A stretch of DNA of 64,000 nt, taken from the NCBI RefSeq assembly GCF_003583765.1, contig NZ_QXQA01000020.1, positions 1 to 64,000 of the forward strand. Direction: 5' to 3'. The number at the start of each line of letters is the position of its first letter. Position 1 is the stretch's first letter. The notes under the pieces are model-generated. The model was not told the origin of the DNA. It did not search any database and saw only the letters and a program-made list of their open reading frames with translations. Shown in pieces: positions 52,080-61,049 of this stretch. Both the position numbers and the translations under genes were made by a program. Source of the stretch: Paenibacillus nanensis. Its GTDB lineage: Bacteria > Bacillota > Bacilli > Paenibacillales > Paenibacillaceae.

Positions 52080-52685
52080 CTATTTCTCGGTTATCTCTAT
52101 TACTTTGGTTTCCGAAGCATAATCGGTAAAGTCCTCGTTATAAGTAGCAACGTTCATCGAAATGGAGGCTTCTTTAATCGTCAAATCGCGTATATCCTGA
52201 TTCTGTTGGACCTGTAAAAGCAGCTGATGCTCCTTCTCGTTCAGATCCAACAAATATAAATTTTGGTTGAAGGAGATTGTGCCGTATGTATTTCCTGTTA
52301 GAATCAGCAAGTTGTCGTCGTCAAACCAGAGTATTTGTTTGACGGAATTCCCGTCACCGGCATCGTCCAGCGAAAATAGCTTTTTACTTTCATCCTTTTG
52401 CGCGTCATACAGCCATGCTTCGCCAGCCAACTCAAACTCATAAGGCGAAATAAACGCAAGCTTCGTTTTATCCGAGCTGATTACTGGCTTAGACGGATAG
52501 TCATCAACCGCACTAATTTCTTTCCAATCCTCTCCCCTTTTGACCTTTATCGATGGAGGCTCATTTTCCGGATAGAAGACAGTCTCAGCTAAAATTAATT
52601 CCGATGAAGAACCTCCGGCATCATTACTGCAGCCGGTCAACAGTGAAATGATAAGCAAGCAAAGCAAAGGCATTTTACGCAGCAT
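52080..52685 (-). CDS. Lipoprotein with DUF4652-like domain
   Basis: A 201-residue exported lipoprotein. The lipobox is LLTGC near residue 17. The C-terminal domain reads as beta-propeller-like strands (KPVISSDKTKLAFISPYEFE, EAWLYDAQKDESKKLF, ILWFDDDNLLILTG, LYLLDLNEKEHQLL), as in DUF4652 proteins. The function is unknown. The start at 52685 follows a G-rich binding site. It heads a probable three-gene envelope operon. Confidence 0.65.
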   Translation of the reverse strand: MLRKMPLLCLLIISLLTGCSNDAGGSSSELILAETVFYPENEPPSIKVKRGEDWKEISAVDDYPSKPVISSDKTKLAFISPYEFELAGEAWLYDAQKDESKKLFSLDDAGDGNSVKQILWFDDDNLLILTGNTYGTISFNQNLYLLDLNEKEHQLLLQVQQNQDIRDLTIKEASISMNVATYNEDFTDYASETKVIEITEK

Positions 52686-52938
52686 GTGATCACCCCCCAA
52701 ATGATGCTGAAGTCTGTCGATCATCCTCAAGGAGTAATTGCCAGACCCCTTACCCTGTTAAGGACGCCCATTATTGGCTGGAGGTTGCATCAAAAAATCG
52801 AAATAGGCGGTAGAAAGAATTCCTCGCTTAAGATAGAATATCCATTGTCTGCAATTTGGCTAATCCGAATTAGAGGTGAGTACGGTGGAGTATGTAGAAG
52901 GGTAAATCGACAAATCTAATCTAATAGGAGAAGCAACG

Positions 52939-53787
52939 ATGCGCACAAACCTTTTACTTGTAGAAGGCTTGCCCGGGTCCGGTAAATCCACCACGGCAAA
53001 CCTGCTTTATGACCTACTAAAAGCGAATGCTTGCAATGTCGAATTGTTTACGGAGGGGAATCTCGATCACCCTGCCGATTATGACGGGGTCTCCGTGTTC
53101 ACGAAAGACGAGTTCGAACAATTGCTGCTGGAAACCGAGAATGAGAAACTAAGAAAGGCTTTTGTCAATCAAGCGTGGGCAAAAGGAAAGGAGATCTTCC
53201 TCCCCTATCGAAAAATACAATCGGAGGCTGGTCTGCCGGACGATCTGCTCAGCGTTATTTTCAAGAAGGATATTTATGAGCTCCCCTTCGACCGAAATGT
53301 GGAGCTGATCGCGGACAGGTGGGCGGCGTTTTCGGAAAAAGCGCTCTCAGAGCAGAAAATCTATATTTTTGAATGCTGCTTTATTCAAAACCCTTTAACG
53401 ATTGGCATGGTCAAATATGGCGAACCAAAGGAAAAGGTCGTTCAATATGTGAACCGGCTGACCGCAGCCATTGAACGATTGAATCCCGTATTGTTTTACG
53501 TCGATCAGCTTGATATCAGCTATTCGTTTAAAAAAGCAGTGAAGGAACGCCCGGCGGAATGGTCTGCTGGATTCATCGATTACTACACGAACCAAGGGTA
53601 TGGGAAAATGCATCAGCTGCACGGATTAGAAGGGACGCTGCAGGTGCTTGAAGCGAGGAGAGAAATCGAGCGGGAGATATTTGCGAGCTTACCTTTCGGA
53701 AAAGTGTTGCTCGACAATTCGACCTTCGATAAAGAGAAGCATAAGTCCAATTTATCCGACAAGTTAACAGCCTTTGGCATTCTATAA
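52939..53787 (+). CDS. P-loop kinase-like NTPase
   Basis: A 282-residue soluble protein. The Walker A motif GLPGSGKST (about 9-17) is followed by a kinase-like lay-out with IYIFECCFIQNPLTIGM as possible Walker B and lid region, then VLFYVDQLDI. It resembles small-molecule or nucleoside kinases of the AAA_33/thymidylate-kinase group, but the substrate is not deducible. GGAGAAG precedes the start. It is monocistronic. Confidence 0.7.
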   Translation: MRTNLLLVEGLPGSGKSTTANLLYDLLKANACNVELFTEGNLDHPADYDGVSVFTKDEFEQLLLETENEKLRKAFVNQAWAKGKEIFLPYRKIQSEAGLPDDLLSVIFKKDIYELPFDRNVELIADRWAAFSEKALSEQKIYIFECCFIQNPLTIGMVKYGEPKEKVVQYVNRLTAAIERLNPVLFYVDQLDISYSFKKAVKERPAEWSAGFIDYYTNQGYGKMHQLHGLEGTLQVLEARREIEREIFASLPFGKVLLDNSTFDKEKHKSNLSDKLTAFGIL

Positions 53788-53796
53788 ATTAAGAAA

Positions 53797-53836
53797 CAGC
53801 CCTCCTGCCGTTTACGGAATGGAGGGCTGATCTTAT
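53797..53836. terminator. Bidirectional terminator
   Basis: CAGCCCTCC, a 15-base loop and GGAGGGCTG, with T-rich tails on both sides. It is shared by the NTPase gene (+) and the MFS gene (-). Confidence 0.75.
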
Positions 53837-53855
53837 TTAACCCGGTACTCGTTTT

Positions 53856-55085
53856 TTATGCGCCTACTCTCATCGTCTCCAGCTTCGCCTTCTCCGACTG
53901 CATCTCGCCCACGCGGAAGAACCAGATCGAGACGATCGAGACAACCGCAACCGTTACGAACAAAACTTCACCGCTGAAGCCCTGGAGCAGAATGCCGCCC
54001 AGCCACGGGCCCAGGAAATGCCCTAAGCTCGTGAAGGTTTGGGCCCCGAAGTACGTGCCTCTTAAATCGTCCGGCGCTAACCGGTCCACGATCATGGAAC
54101 CGGCCGGGAACGTCAAAATTTCTCCCCAAGTGAAGACAACCATAGACAGGATGAGCAGCCACCAGCTTCCGCTGAAGGCAAAGCCGACATGTCCAATCGC
54201 ATAAAAGAGGCTGCCTACCGTAATCGCCCGCATCGGCGAATGCTTCTCCGCCCACTTCGAGAACGGGAGCTGGAACGCGACAACGACGATGGCGTTGACG
54301 CTCATCATCCAGGCGAACAGCTCGACGCCATTCGCAAACTGCCCGTCCACGAATTGCGACAGCGTCGACGTCATTTGCGAATACGCGACCGCCGTAACGA
54401 TCCCCCCGATAATGAAGTAACGGAACGCTCGGTCTCTGCGGATCACATTCCAGGACTGCTTCATCGTGACTTGCTCCTTCTTCTCCCCCTCAATTTTGCG
54501 GATGCCGAATTTTTTCAGGAGAATATGGAGCAGAATGCCGTAGCTTAAGTAGACGCAGCCGGTAATGATCCATGGCAGCCGGCCGCTCATTGCGGCGAAC
54601 AACGTGCCGAGCAGCGGCCCGACGGAAACGCCGATATTGATCGCCAGATAACGCAGGGAGAAAACCGAGAATCGCTTCTCTTTCTCCGTAAGATCCGCCA
54701 TCAACGCTTGCGAGACCGGCTCGTAGAAGGAACGGCATAAACCGTTGACCGCGTTAAGCAGCGCGAAGAGGATCGGGATTCCCGTGAAAGCGAAGCCTAA
54801 AAATACGAAGCCCCACATATAAATGGCGGCCAGCATGACGATCCTTCGCCCGAACCTGTCGGAGAGATAGCCGCCGAAGAAGCCGCCGAACATCCCGGCA
54901 AGCGACCCGATGCCGACGGTTACGCCAACCATCGTAGGACTCATATCGGTTGCCGCTATAAGATAGATGGCGAGGAAGGGCAGGCTCATCGAGCTTCCGA
55001 TCCTCGCAAAGATCGTGCCGACAAGCAGCACATTTACAATCGGATGAAATTGGCCAATCATGCTAAACATACGACTTAGCTTCAT
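53856..55085 (-). CDS. MFS multidrug-type transporter (MdtH-like)
   Basis: A 409-residue twelve-helix transporter. Motif A is GGYLSDRFGRRIVML, and the second-half equivalent is FSKWAEKHSPMRAI. The pattern resembles MdtH/YttB-like drug exporters. A leader of about 200 bases contains a putative 17-codon leader peptide over a hairpin, and the promoter carries a nearby palindrome (55324-55337), so both transcriptional and attenuation control are plausible. AAGAAGG lies before the ATG. The substrate is unknown; translation inhibitors would fit an attenuator. Confidence 0.85.
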   Translation of the reverse strand: MKLSRMFSMIGQFHPIVNVLLVGTIFARIGSSMSLPFLAIYLIAATDMSPTMVGVTVGIGSLAGMFGGFFGGYLSDRFGRRIVMLAAIYMWGFVFLGFAFTGIPILFALLNAVNGLCRSFYEPVSQALMADLTEKEKRFSVFSLRYLAINIGVSVGPLLGTLFAAMSGRLPWIITGCVYLSYGILLHILLKKFGIRKIEGEKKEQVTMKQSWNVIRRDRAFRYFIIGGIVTAVAYSQMTSTLSQFVDGQFANGVELFAWMMSVNAIVVVAFQLPFSKWAEKHSPMRAITVGSLFYAIGHVGFAFSGSWWLLILSMVVFTWGEILTFPAGSMIVDRLAPDDLRGTYFGAQTFTSLGHFLGPWLGGILLQGFSGEVLFVTVAVVSIVSIWFFRVGEMQSEKAKLETMRVGA

Positions 55086-55175
55086 CGAACCCCTTCTTTC
55101 TCTAGCTGTAAAAGAATTAACGGAACTCGATGTTCAGAAGTTGCCTGCGGCTCTAGCAATTCTTCTTTTATCGGT

Positions 55176-55229
55176 TCAATCGATTGGTATACACAAAGGG
55201 AACCCTCTCCAAGAAAAGGTTCCCTTCAT
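55176..55229 (-). promoter_or_regulatory. Putative leader peptide and attenuator hairpin of the MFS gene
   Basis: On the minus strand a 17-codon frame (MKGTFSWRGFPLCIPID) lies in the MFS leader. Its first codons form the stem AAGGGAACC, pairing with GGTTCCCTT 13 bases later (55195-55226). A ribosome stalled on the leader would keep the hairpin open. The ribosome binding site is weak and the T-run after the stem is short (TTTGTG), so the mechanism is a hypothesis. Confidence 0.45.
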
Positions 55230-55290
55230 CCCATAAGCGTCAATGCTTGTTTATGAATAAAATGTGAACTTCAGCTGGAAGCGTATGCCC

Positions 55291-55337
55291 ATTATACATG
55301 ACTCGATATTTGTCGACAATACAAATTTGTACAAATT
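55291..55337 (-). promoter_or_regulatory. Promoter and palindromic operator of the MFS gene
   Basis: Minus-strand -35 TTGTCG (55314-55319), 17-base spacer, -10 TATAAT (55291-55296). The perfect palindrome AATTTGTACAAATT (55324-55337) sits just upstream of -35, suitable for an activator or repressor not encoded next door. Confidence 0.65.
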
Positions 55338-55374
55338 ATACAAAGCCGTCTATGAGTCTACTTCCGCGAATCGT

Positions 55375-56229
55375 CTATTTGTTTTTCCGAGCCATCAGCG
55401 CGATTGACAGCAGATAGAAGAGTGCGGCCGTGCCAACCAGAACGAGTATGCTGCTCCCCATAGTAGTCGTCGTATCTCCGAATTGGTAGACGACGCCCAT
55501 GTCCAGCTTAAACGCCTGGGCGGATTCGGCAGGCGCGCCCGCGAACGACAGCTCCATCGGGCGTTCCACCATCACGGTGCGGATTAAGGAGCCGGCATGG
55601 GAGACCGGAAATATTTTAATGATCAATTGAACGGCTTCGGGAAGAGATCCGATTGGAATGTAGATGCCCGTTAGAAAGCCGATCAGCGTGCCGATAATAG
55701 TGCTCGTTGTCGTAAAGGCGCTCTGACTGCGCAGCAGAGAGGTGATGAAAAAGACGATCGAGCTGCTGGCGAGCACGGATAGCAGGATAAGACCGATTAT
55801 TTTCAGAACTGCGCCAACCGGCAGCCATTCCCCGCCCTGCGCGACGATATAAATCTCCGCCAGAAGGAACGTAACCAGACTAAGGACAACTCCAATGACA
55901 AATGCGCTTAAAATGTAGCCCCCGACGATGCTCCGTCTTTTCACCGGCGCCGCCGTAAAATCTTTGATCGTCTTACGCGTGCGATCCTCCACCATGGTGC
56001 CGAACGCCCCTAGCGTCGAAGTGACCGTCGTTACCGCGAGTATGCCGGCCATGACCCAGCTGTCCAGCAGGAAATCCGCCGCCGGCACATCCGGCAGACC
56101 GCTCCGCATTGTGTCGCCCAAGAACAGCACATATAACCCCAATATGATAAATACCGATAGAAAAGACATGACTACGCCGCCGCGGTCGCGGAAAAACAGC
56201 TTCAAATTACGTCTCGCGATTACCGTCAT
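55375..56229 (-). CDS. ABC-2 type exporter permease
   Basis: A 284-residue six-helix permease. It has an N-terminal MTVIARRNLKLFFRDRGGV segment, an ABC2-membrane core with TVTSTLGAFGTMVEDRTRKTIKDFTAAPVKRRSIVGGYI, and a C-terminal helix. It pairs with the ATPase encoded directly upstream (stop and start share one base). Exporters of this type move drugs, lipids or antimicrobial peptides. Confidence 0.85.
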   Translation of the reverse strand: MTVIARRNLKLFFRDRGGVVMSFLSVFIILGLYVLFLGDTMRSGLPDVPAADFLLDSWVMAGILAVTTVTSTLGAFGTMVEDRTRKTIKDFTAAPVKRRSIVGGYILSAFVIGVVLSLVTFLLAEIYIVAQGGEWLPVGAVLKIIGLILLSVLASSSIVFFITSLLRSQSAFTTTSTIIGTLIGFLTGIYIPIGSLPEAVQLIIKIFPVSHAGSLIRTVMVERPMELSFAGAPAESAQAFKLDMGVVYQFGDTTTTMGSSILVLVGTAALFYLLSIALMARKNK

Positions 56230-57143
56230 TACGATCTGACCTCCGTACCTGTAAGATTCAAAAACACATCGTCCATCGTGCCGCTTACGATCTCGATTCC
56301 CGCGATATTGGCCCCGCAGCCTTCAACAATAGGCAGCGCGTGAGCCGTTTGCTTCAACGGAATATGGTAGACGCCCGAAACAATCATATAATCAAGCGCC
56401 TTGGACTGCAGATAAGCCTGCAGCTCCTCCGCATTATGCGGCATCAGCTTCAGCAGATCCGTCGCATACCGCTCCTTCAATTCATACGGCGTGCCTCCGG
56501 CGAGCACCTTGCCATGGTCCATAATGATGATGTAATCGGCCTGGGCGGCTTCCTCCATGTAATGCGTCGTGAGGAAAATGGTCATGCCCTGCTCCTTCTG
56601 CAGCTGGCGAATCGTCGTCCATACGTTTTTACGCGTTTGCGGGTCGAGGCCCGTCGTCGGCTCGTCAAGGAACAGCACCTTCGGCGTATGAATCAGCGCC
56701 CGGGCGATATCCGCGCGTCTGCGCTGTCCACCGGACAGCTTACCGTAAGGGCGGTTCAGAAAATCGCCGACATCGGCTGTTGCCGCGGCTCTTGCGACGG
56801 CAGCCTTCAGCTCGGAACGGGACAGGTTATAGAAGCTCCCCCTTACGAACAGGTTTTCCTTCACCGTAAGCAGCGGGTCGAGCAGGCTGTCTTGGAACAC
56901 GATCCCGATCGAGGAGCGAATGCCGTCGTCCTCCCGCCCCAGCTTATAGCCGCTGATCGTTGCTTCGCCCGCATCCGGCTTAAGCTGCGTCGTCAGCATA
57001 TCGATCGTCGTCGACTTGCCTGCGCCGTTAGGTCCGAGGAAGGCGAACAGACTGCCCTCCTCCACGTAGAAGTCGACGCCTTGCACCGCGCGAAGCTCGC
57101 CGAACGATTTTTGAAGCCCTGATACTTCGATGATTTTACTCAT
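56229..57143 (-). CDS. ABC transporter ATP-binding protein (DrrA/CcmA type)
   Basis: A 304-residue ATPase. Walker A GPNGAGKSTTID, Q-loop IVFQDSLLD, signature KLSGGQRRRADIARALI, Walker B KVLFLDEPTTGLDP, H-loop LTTHYMEEA. The C-terminal DUF4162-like extension is as in daunorubicin-type exporters. The start overlaps the stop of the DUF3021 gene by eight bases, so the exporter is transcribed and translated together with the LytTR regulator pair. Confidence 0.92.
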   Translation of the reverse strand: MSKIIEVSGLQKSFGELRAVQGVDFYVEEGSLFAFLGPNGAGKSTTIDMLTTQLKPDAGEATISGYKLGREDDGIRSSIGIVFQDSLLDPLLTVKENLFVRGSFYNLSRSELKAAVARAAATADVGDFLNRPYGKLSGGQRRRADIARALIHTPKVLFLDEPTTGLDPQTRKNVWTTIRQLQKEQGMTIFLTTHYMEEAAQADYIIIMDHGKVLAGGTPYELKERYATDLLKLMPHNAEELQAYLQSKALDYMIVSGVYHIPLKQTAHALPIVEGCGANIAGIEIVSGTMDDVFLNLTGTEVRS

Positions 57144-57573
57144 GCTTCTCTCCCCCTGCTTTGTTTGGTTGCTGCATTCTCCGGCTCAACTGCTTATTAA
57201 TTTCGCTCGCGTCTGCCTTGCCTTTAATCATGACAACGGCGCTTACGCCGACATAGATAATGAGGATCATGCCGATAATCGGCAGGATGTACGACCACTC
57301 GAGCGGGAACAGATCAAAGGCGATCCCGATGCCGAAGACGGATACGGCAACATCCAAGATACGTACGAGCGAATTGACCGGGCCATTGCTGATCGGCAGC
57401 CGGTCCGTCAGCGCGATCAATACCGAGCCGCAAAGCGTCATAAGGAAGTAGAGTAAAATTTCGTTCATCGTCATCGGCGAGAACAGCCCCAGCTCCGACA
57501 GCAGCGCGTAAATAAGGATAAGGAACGTAAAAGACATACAGGTTATCGTAAAATAAGTTTTAAACGTCGACAT
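57136..57573 (-). CDS. DUF3021 membrane protein
   Basis: A 145-residue protein with four predicted helices (about 9-28, 38-57, 70-88, 95-115) and a charged cytosolic C-terminus, as expected for DUF3021. DUF3021 genes next to LytTR regulators form regulatory pairs; in streptococcal LytTR systems (HdrMR, BrsMR) the membrane protein inhibits the regulator. It sits between the LytTR gene (12 bases away) and the ABC ATPase (overlap). Confidence 0.85.
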   Translation of the reverse strand: MSTFKTYFTITCMSFTFLILIYALLSELGLFSPMTMNEILLYFLMTLCGSVLIALTDRLPISNGPVNSLVRILDVAVSVFGIGIAFDLFPLEWSYILPIIGMILIIYVGVSAVVMIKGKADASEINKQLSRRMQQPNKAGGEKHE

Positions 57574-57585
57574 CGCACAGCCTCC

Positions 57586-58023
57586 CTAGAACTCGATTTT
57601 TTCCTTCAGCGCTTGAACATAGTGGCGGTTAATAATGAGCTTCTCCTTGTTCGCCAGCGTCGCTTCCAGCTTGCCGTTCAGGAGCGCCCGCACGCTGGAC
57701 AGCTTCGCCACGTTCAAGATGCAGGATTTGCTGATCCGGACGAAATGGCTGCTCGCCAGATGCCCTTCCAGCTCATAAAGCTTATAACCGCATTCGTACA
57801 CGTCCTTCTCGCCGTATAGAAACGTTTTGTTATCGGTCGATTCGAAGTAGAACACATCCTCGAGCCGGATCAGATGGCTGACGCCGTCTTTCTTGCCGGG
57901 AATAGCGAACGAATACAGCCGGATCTGCGCGATCAGCCGCTCCAGGTTCTCGTCAATCATTCCGCATTTAATCGTAATTTCGACCTCTTGATGCTCCAGT
58001 GACTGGTCTATGATAAGCTTCAA
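57586..58023 (-). CDS. LytTR-family DNA-binding regulator
   Basis: A 145-residue regulator. A short N-terminal region (about 1-45) leads to the LytTR domain: SHLIRLEDVFYFESTDNKTFLY, YKLYELEGHLASSHFVRISKSCILNV and the ending KLIINRHYVQALKEKI. There is no receiver domain, so it is not a classical response regulator. The start is TTG at 58023 with AGGAG eight bases before; the open frame runs further upstream without a better site. First gene of a LytTR-DUF3021-ATPase-permease operon. Confidence 0.85.
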   Translation of the reverse strand: MKLIIDQSLEHQEVEITIKCGMIDENLERLIAQIRLYSFAIPGKKDGVSHLIRLEDVFYFESTDNKTFLYGEKDVYECGYKLYELEGHLASSHFVRISKSCILNVAKLSSVRALLNGKLEATLANKEKLIINRHYVQALKEKIEF

Positions 58024-58103
58024 GCTTACCGCTCCTCTCTTGGTGCTCCGATTCAGCTTTTCTGTACACAGAATACCACCATTTTCCGAGACTGCAATGC
58101 CAT

Positions 58104-58118
58104 TTGCGGTTAGTTGCG
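58104..58118. promoter_or_regulatory. Candidate LytTR binding repeats
   Basis: TTGCG occurs at 58104-58108 and again at 58114-58118, exactly one helical turn apart, 81 bases upstream of the LytTR start. LytTR proteins bind direct repeats spaced by about two turns or contact successive turns. Assignment is tentative. Confidence 0.35.
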
Positions 58119-58205
58119 TTTTTAGAGGGGTGAAATGCATAAATGAGAGATCAAAAGGAGGTAAACGAGGGGAAAGGATGATTTCTACCCATTGCATCCA
58201 TAACG

Positions 58206-58235
58206 AAAAAACCGCCGGACATGGCCGGCGGTTCC
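58206..58235 (-). terminator. Terminator of the glutathione peroxidase gene
   Basis: On the minus strand AACCGCCGG-CCATGT-CCGGCGGTT is followed by further T (six A on the plus strand). It begins seven bases after the stop. Confidence 0.85.
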
Positions 58236-58241
58236 ATTTCT

Positions 58242-58793
58242 TTACCTTTGCAGTGCTGCCTCAATCGCCGGTTCGAGCTCGAACGGATCCGCCGTGGACT
58301 CGAAGCGCTCCAGCACATTTCCATCGCGGCCGACCAGAAACTTCGTAAAATTCCATTTGATCGAATCGCCTTCCATGTAGTGCGGAACTTTTTCCTGAAT
58401 GAGAGCCAGCAAGATTTTTGCCGCAGAATGGGTTTCGTCGAAGCCGGCAAAAGACTTCGAACCTGCGAGGTATGTAAATAAAGGATGCGCTTCGTGATCC
58501 CTGACGTTTACTTTCTGAAACATAGGGAAGGAAACGCCGTAATTGAGTGTGCAAAACGCCTGTACCTTCTCGTTGCTGTCCGGCTCTTGATCGGCGAATT
58601 GATTGCACGGGAATCCAAGAATCGTGAAGCCCCGGTCCTTATATTTTTCGTATAGCGTCTGGAGATCCTTGTATTGAAACGTGAACCCGCATCGGCTCGC
58701 GACATTTACGATCAATACGACTTGCCCTCTGTACTCGCCCAGCGAAACGTCCTTGCCGTTCATCGCGGTCGCGGAATAATGATAAATGCTCAT
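58242..58793 (-). CDS. Glutathione/thioredoxin peroxidase
   Basis: A 183-residue peroxidase. The catalytic tetrad is Cys35 (NVASRCGF), Gln65 (FPCNQF), Trp147 and Asn148 (KWNFTKFLV). A second conserved Cys at 81 (AFCTLNYG) is a candidate resolving cysteine, as in thioredoxin-dependent non-selenium GPx. It resembles BsaA of B. subtilis. The ATG at 58793 follows AGGAGG; an upstream in-frame ATG at 58907 has no such site. Confidence 0.9.
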   Translation of the reverse strand: MSIYHYSATAMNGKDVSLGEYRGQVVLIVNVASRCGFTFQYKDLQTLYEKYKDRGFTILGFPCNQFADQEPDSNEKVQAFCTLNYGVSFPMFQKVNVRDHEAHPLFTYLAGSKSFAGFDETHSAAKILLALIQEKVPHYMEGDSIKWNFTKFLVGRDGNVLERFESTADPFELEPAIEAALQR

Positions 58794-58896
58794 ATTAGTT
58801 CCTCCTGTTAAATCTAAGTTGTATGCTTCTTGATTATATCGCGCTTCCCCGCTGGAATGCACGGGATATTGCCTAGCTGTAACACATTCTGAAGAC

Positions 58897-59787
58897 TCAA
58901 GAGTCATAGCGGCTTTGGGTTGCTTTAAGCTCAGCCGACACCGCCTCCTTCAGCTCAGGCGGAGAAACGACCACAACCTTCGACCCATAACTAAGAATTA
59001 TGGATACCGCATACTCCAGCTTGTAAAAAACCGTTTTGACCTCAATATGGTCGCCGCAATGCCGGCATTCTTCCCGGAACTGCTCGGACACGCGCGGCTC
59101 TGCCGCCGGCTCGAAGCGCAGATGCGCCGCGATGCCGAGAGGCGGATTCGCCGGCGAATCCGGAACCGGTTCTCTAGGCAGGAAATGCTCCTCCAGCAGC
59201 TGAAGCCGCGTTATTCTAGATATTCGAAACCACCGGTTCGCCCGCCGGCTCAGACAATATCCCTCCACATACCACGCGCCGCGCTCCCAGTACAGCTTCG
59301 CCGGCTCTACGCTTCGCTCCGTCACGTCATTCGTCGAGCTTCTATAATTGAACGAAACGGCCTTTCGGGCATGGATCGCAGCGCTCAGCATGCGTACGGG
59401 CTCTTTTTCTTCCGGGGCCGTACTCAGGTCAAGAAGAATATCATCCGTATCCTCTTCGCTCATCTTGGGATGCAGGGAGCCGATTCTATGCTTAAGCGTG
59501 GTATACTTGCCGCTGACTGCCGATTCGATGCCCTGTATAAGCTTATAAATGATCGAAAAATCCTGCACGGTGAATTGCTGTTTCGTAAGAAAGAAGCCGT
59601 CCATCAGCTCGAAACCGCCGTCAGCGCCTGTGAAGGAGACGACCGGAAAGCCCGCTTGGTTAATCAATTCGATCTCCCGGTATATCGTTCGGGTTGACAC
59701 CTCGAACCGCGCAGCCAGCTCGGAGGCCCTCACTCTTTTTTTCGTCAGCAGCTCCATCGTAATCGCAAGCAAGCGGTCCAGCTTCAC
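58897..59787 (-). CDS. WYL-domain HTH regulator (YafY type), epoxide-hydrolase operon
   Basis: A 296-residue regulator. The N-terminal HTH (LDRLLAITMELLTKKRVRASELAARFEVSTRTIYREIELI) and wing (TGADGGFELMDGF) are followed by the WYL domain (AVSFNYRSSTNDVTERSVEPAKLYWERGAWYVEGYC, with W-Y-V). The start is GTG at 59787 behind GGAGGGGAA. It lies 38 bases downstream of the epoxide hydrolase gene on the same strand and probably senses a substrate of that enzyme (inference). Confidence 0.87.
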   Translation of the reverse strand: MKLDRLLAITMELLTKKRVRASELAARFEVSTRTIYREIELINQAGFPVVSFTGADGGFELMDGFFLTKQQFTVQDFSIIYKLIQGIESAVSGKYTTLKHRIGSLHPKMSEEDTDDILLDLSTAPEEKEPVRMLSAAIHARKAVSFNYRSSTNDVTERSVEPAKLYWERGAWYVEGYCLSRRANRWFRISRITRLQLLEEHFLPREPVPDSPANPPLGIAAHLRFEPAAEPRVSEQFREECRHCGDHIEVKTVFYKLEYAVSIILSYGSKVVVVSPPELKEAVSAELKATQSRYDS

Positions 59788-59825
59788 TTCCGTTCCCCTC
59801 CAATCTTCGAACAGCATAGCAGATT

Positions 59826-61001
59826 TTATAGCACCGATTTAAAAAAACGCTGCACGTCTTCCGCGAATCGAAGCGGCTGCTCCATCGCATAGAAATGGCC
59901 GCCATCTCCGCGTTCCGTCCAATGGATAATGCGGTGCTCCCTCTCCGCGAAACGCCGTATCGCCGTGTCATGGGACTTCGCGACCAATACGCCTGTCGGC
60001 ACGGTTCCGCGTTCCTTCGGCGCCCAAGCCATCGGATCGTTCATCGACTCATAGTAGATTTGCGCGGAGGAGCCGGAGGTCCCGGTAAACCAGTACAGGC
60101 TGATGTTGGTCAGCAGGCGGTTCCGGTCGATGGAAGCTTCCGGCAGCTCGCCCTCCGGATGCGTCCACTTCTTAAATATTTCCGCAATCCAAGCCAGCTG
60201 CCCGACCGGCGAATCATGCAGCCCGTAGGCGAGCGTCTGCGGGCTCTTCGACTGGATCTGCAAATAGCCGTCGTTGAAGCTTTCCAGCCGAGCCAAGCGC
60301 TGCTGCTCTTCCTCCGTCAAGCCTTCAAATTCGCCGTCTTCGCCGGACGGGAACGTAAGCAGCGCGTTAACATGAACACCGATGACGCGCTCCGGCGCCT
60401 GCTTTCCCATCTCCGGCGCAATGAAAGCTCCGCTGTCTCCACCCTGGACGCCGAAGCGCGCGTACCCGAGTCGGTCCATCAACTGGAGGAAGGCTCCCGC
60501 AATTCGGGCGGGCGTCCAGCCCGGCTCCTTAAGCGGAATCGAATAACCGAATCCGGGAATGGACGGGATGATCAGATGAAAAGGGGGGATCCCTGCCTCC
60601 CTATCGCCTTTGCTCGGGGCAGTCAGCGGCTCGATGACGTCCAGAAACTCCACGAACGAGCCCGGCCAGCCGTGAATAAGCATTAACGGAATCGCGTTCG
60701 GCTCCGCAGACGGGATGTGGAGGAAATGAATGTTCTGGCCGTCAATCGTCGTAACATACTGCGGCAGCTCATTAAGCTTGCTTTCGTGCTTGCGCCAGTC
60801 ATAGCTGCGCCTCCAGTAATCTTGGAGTTCCGCTAAGTACGTCAGCGGCACGCCGCGTTCCCAACCGGTATCCGGCAGCTCGGGAAGCCGGCTCCGATCG
60901 AGCCGTTCCATCAAGCCGTCGAGCTCCTCTTGCGGAACGCGGATGCGGAAAGGGCGAATTTCCCCCGATGGTTGGTATTGCGAATTATAGCTAATTGTCA
61001 T
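59826..61001 (-). CDS. Epoxide hydrolase (EHN-domain alpha/beta hydrolase)
   Basis: A 391-residue enzyme. An N-terminal EHN lid (RPFRIRVPQEELDGLMERLDRSRLP; DYWRRSYDWRKHE) is followed by the hydrolase core: HGWPGS oxyanion region, nucleophile Asp189 in QGGDSGAF, lid tyrosine region YWFTGTSGSS, catalytic His369 in GGHFYAMEQP. It opens epoxides to diols; the substrate is unknown. First gene of an operon with a WYL regulator, with an operator-like palindrome upstream. Confidence 0.9.
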   Translation of the reverse strand: MTISYNSQYQPSGEIRPFRIRVPQEELDGLMERLDRSRLPELPDTGWERGVPLTYLAELQDYWRRSYDWRKHESKLNELPQYVTTIDGQNIHFLHIPSAEPNAIPLMLIHGWPGSFVEFLDVIEPLTAPSKGDREAGIPPFHLIIPSIPGFGYSIPLKEPGWTPARIAGAFLQLMDRLGYARFGVQGGDSGAFIAPEMGKQAPERVIGVHVNALLTFPSGEDGEFEGLTEEEQQRLARLESFNDGYLQIQSKSPQTLAYGLHDSPVGQLAWIAEIFKKWTHPEGELPEASIDRNRLLTNISLYWFTGTSGSSAQIYYESMNDPMAWAPKERGTVPTGVLVAKSHDTAIRRFAEREHRIIHWTERGDGGHFYAMEQPLRFAEDVQRFFKSVL

Positions 61002-61049
61002 TATTAGACTCCTCTCTAAGCGGAATGAACTCAGCTTAGCAGGCTAACG

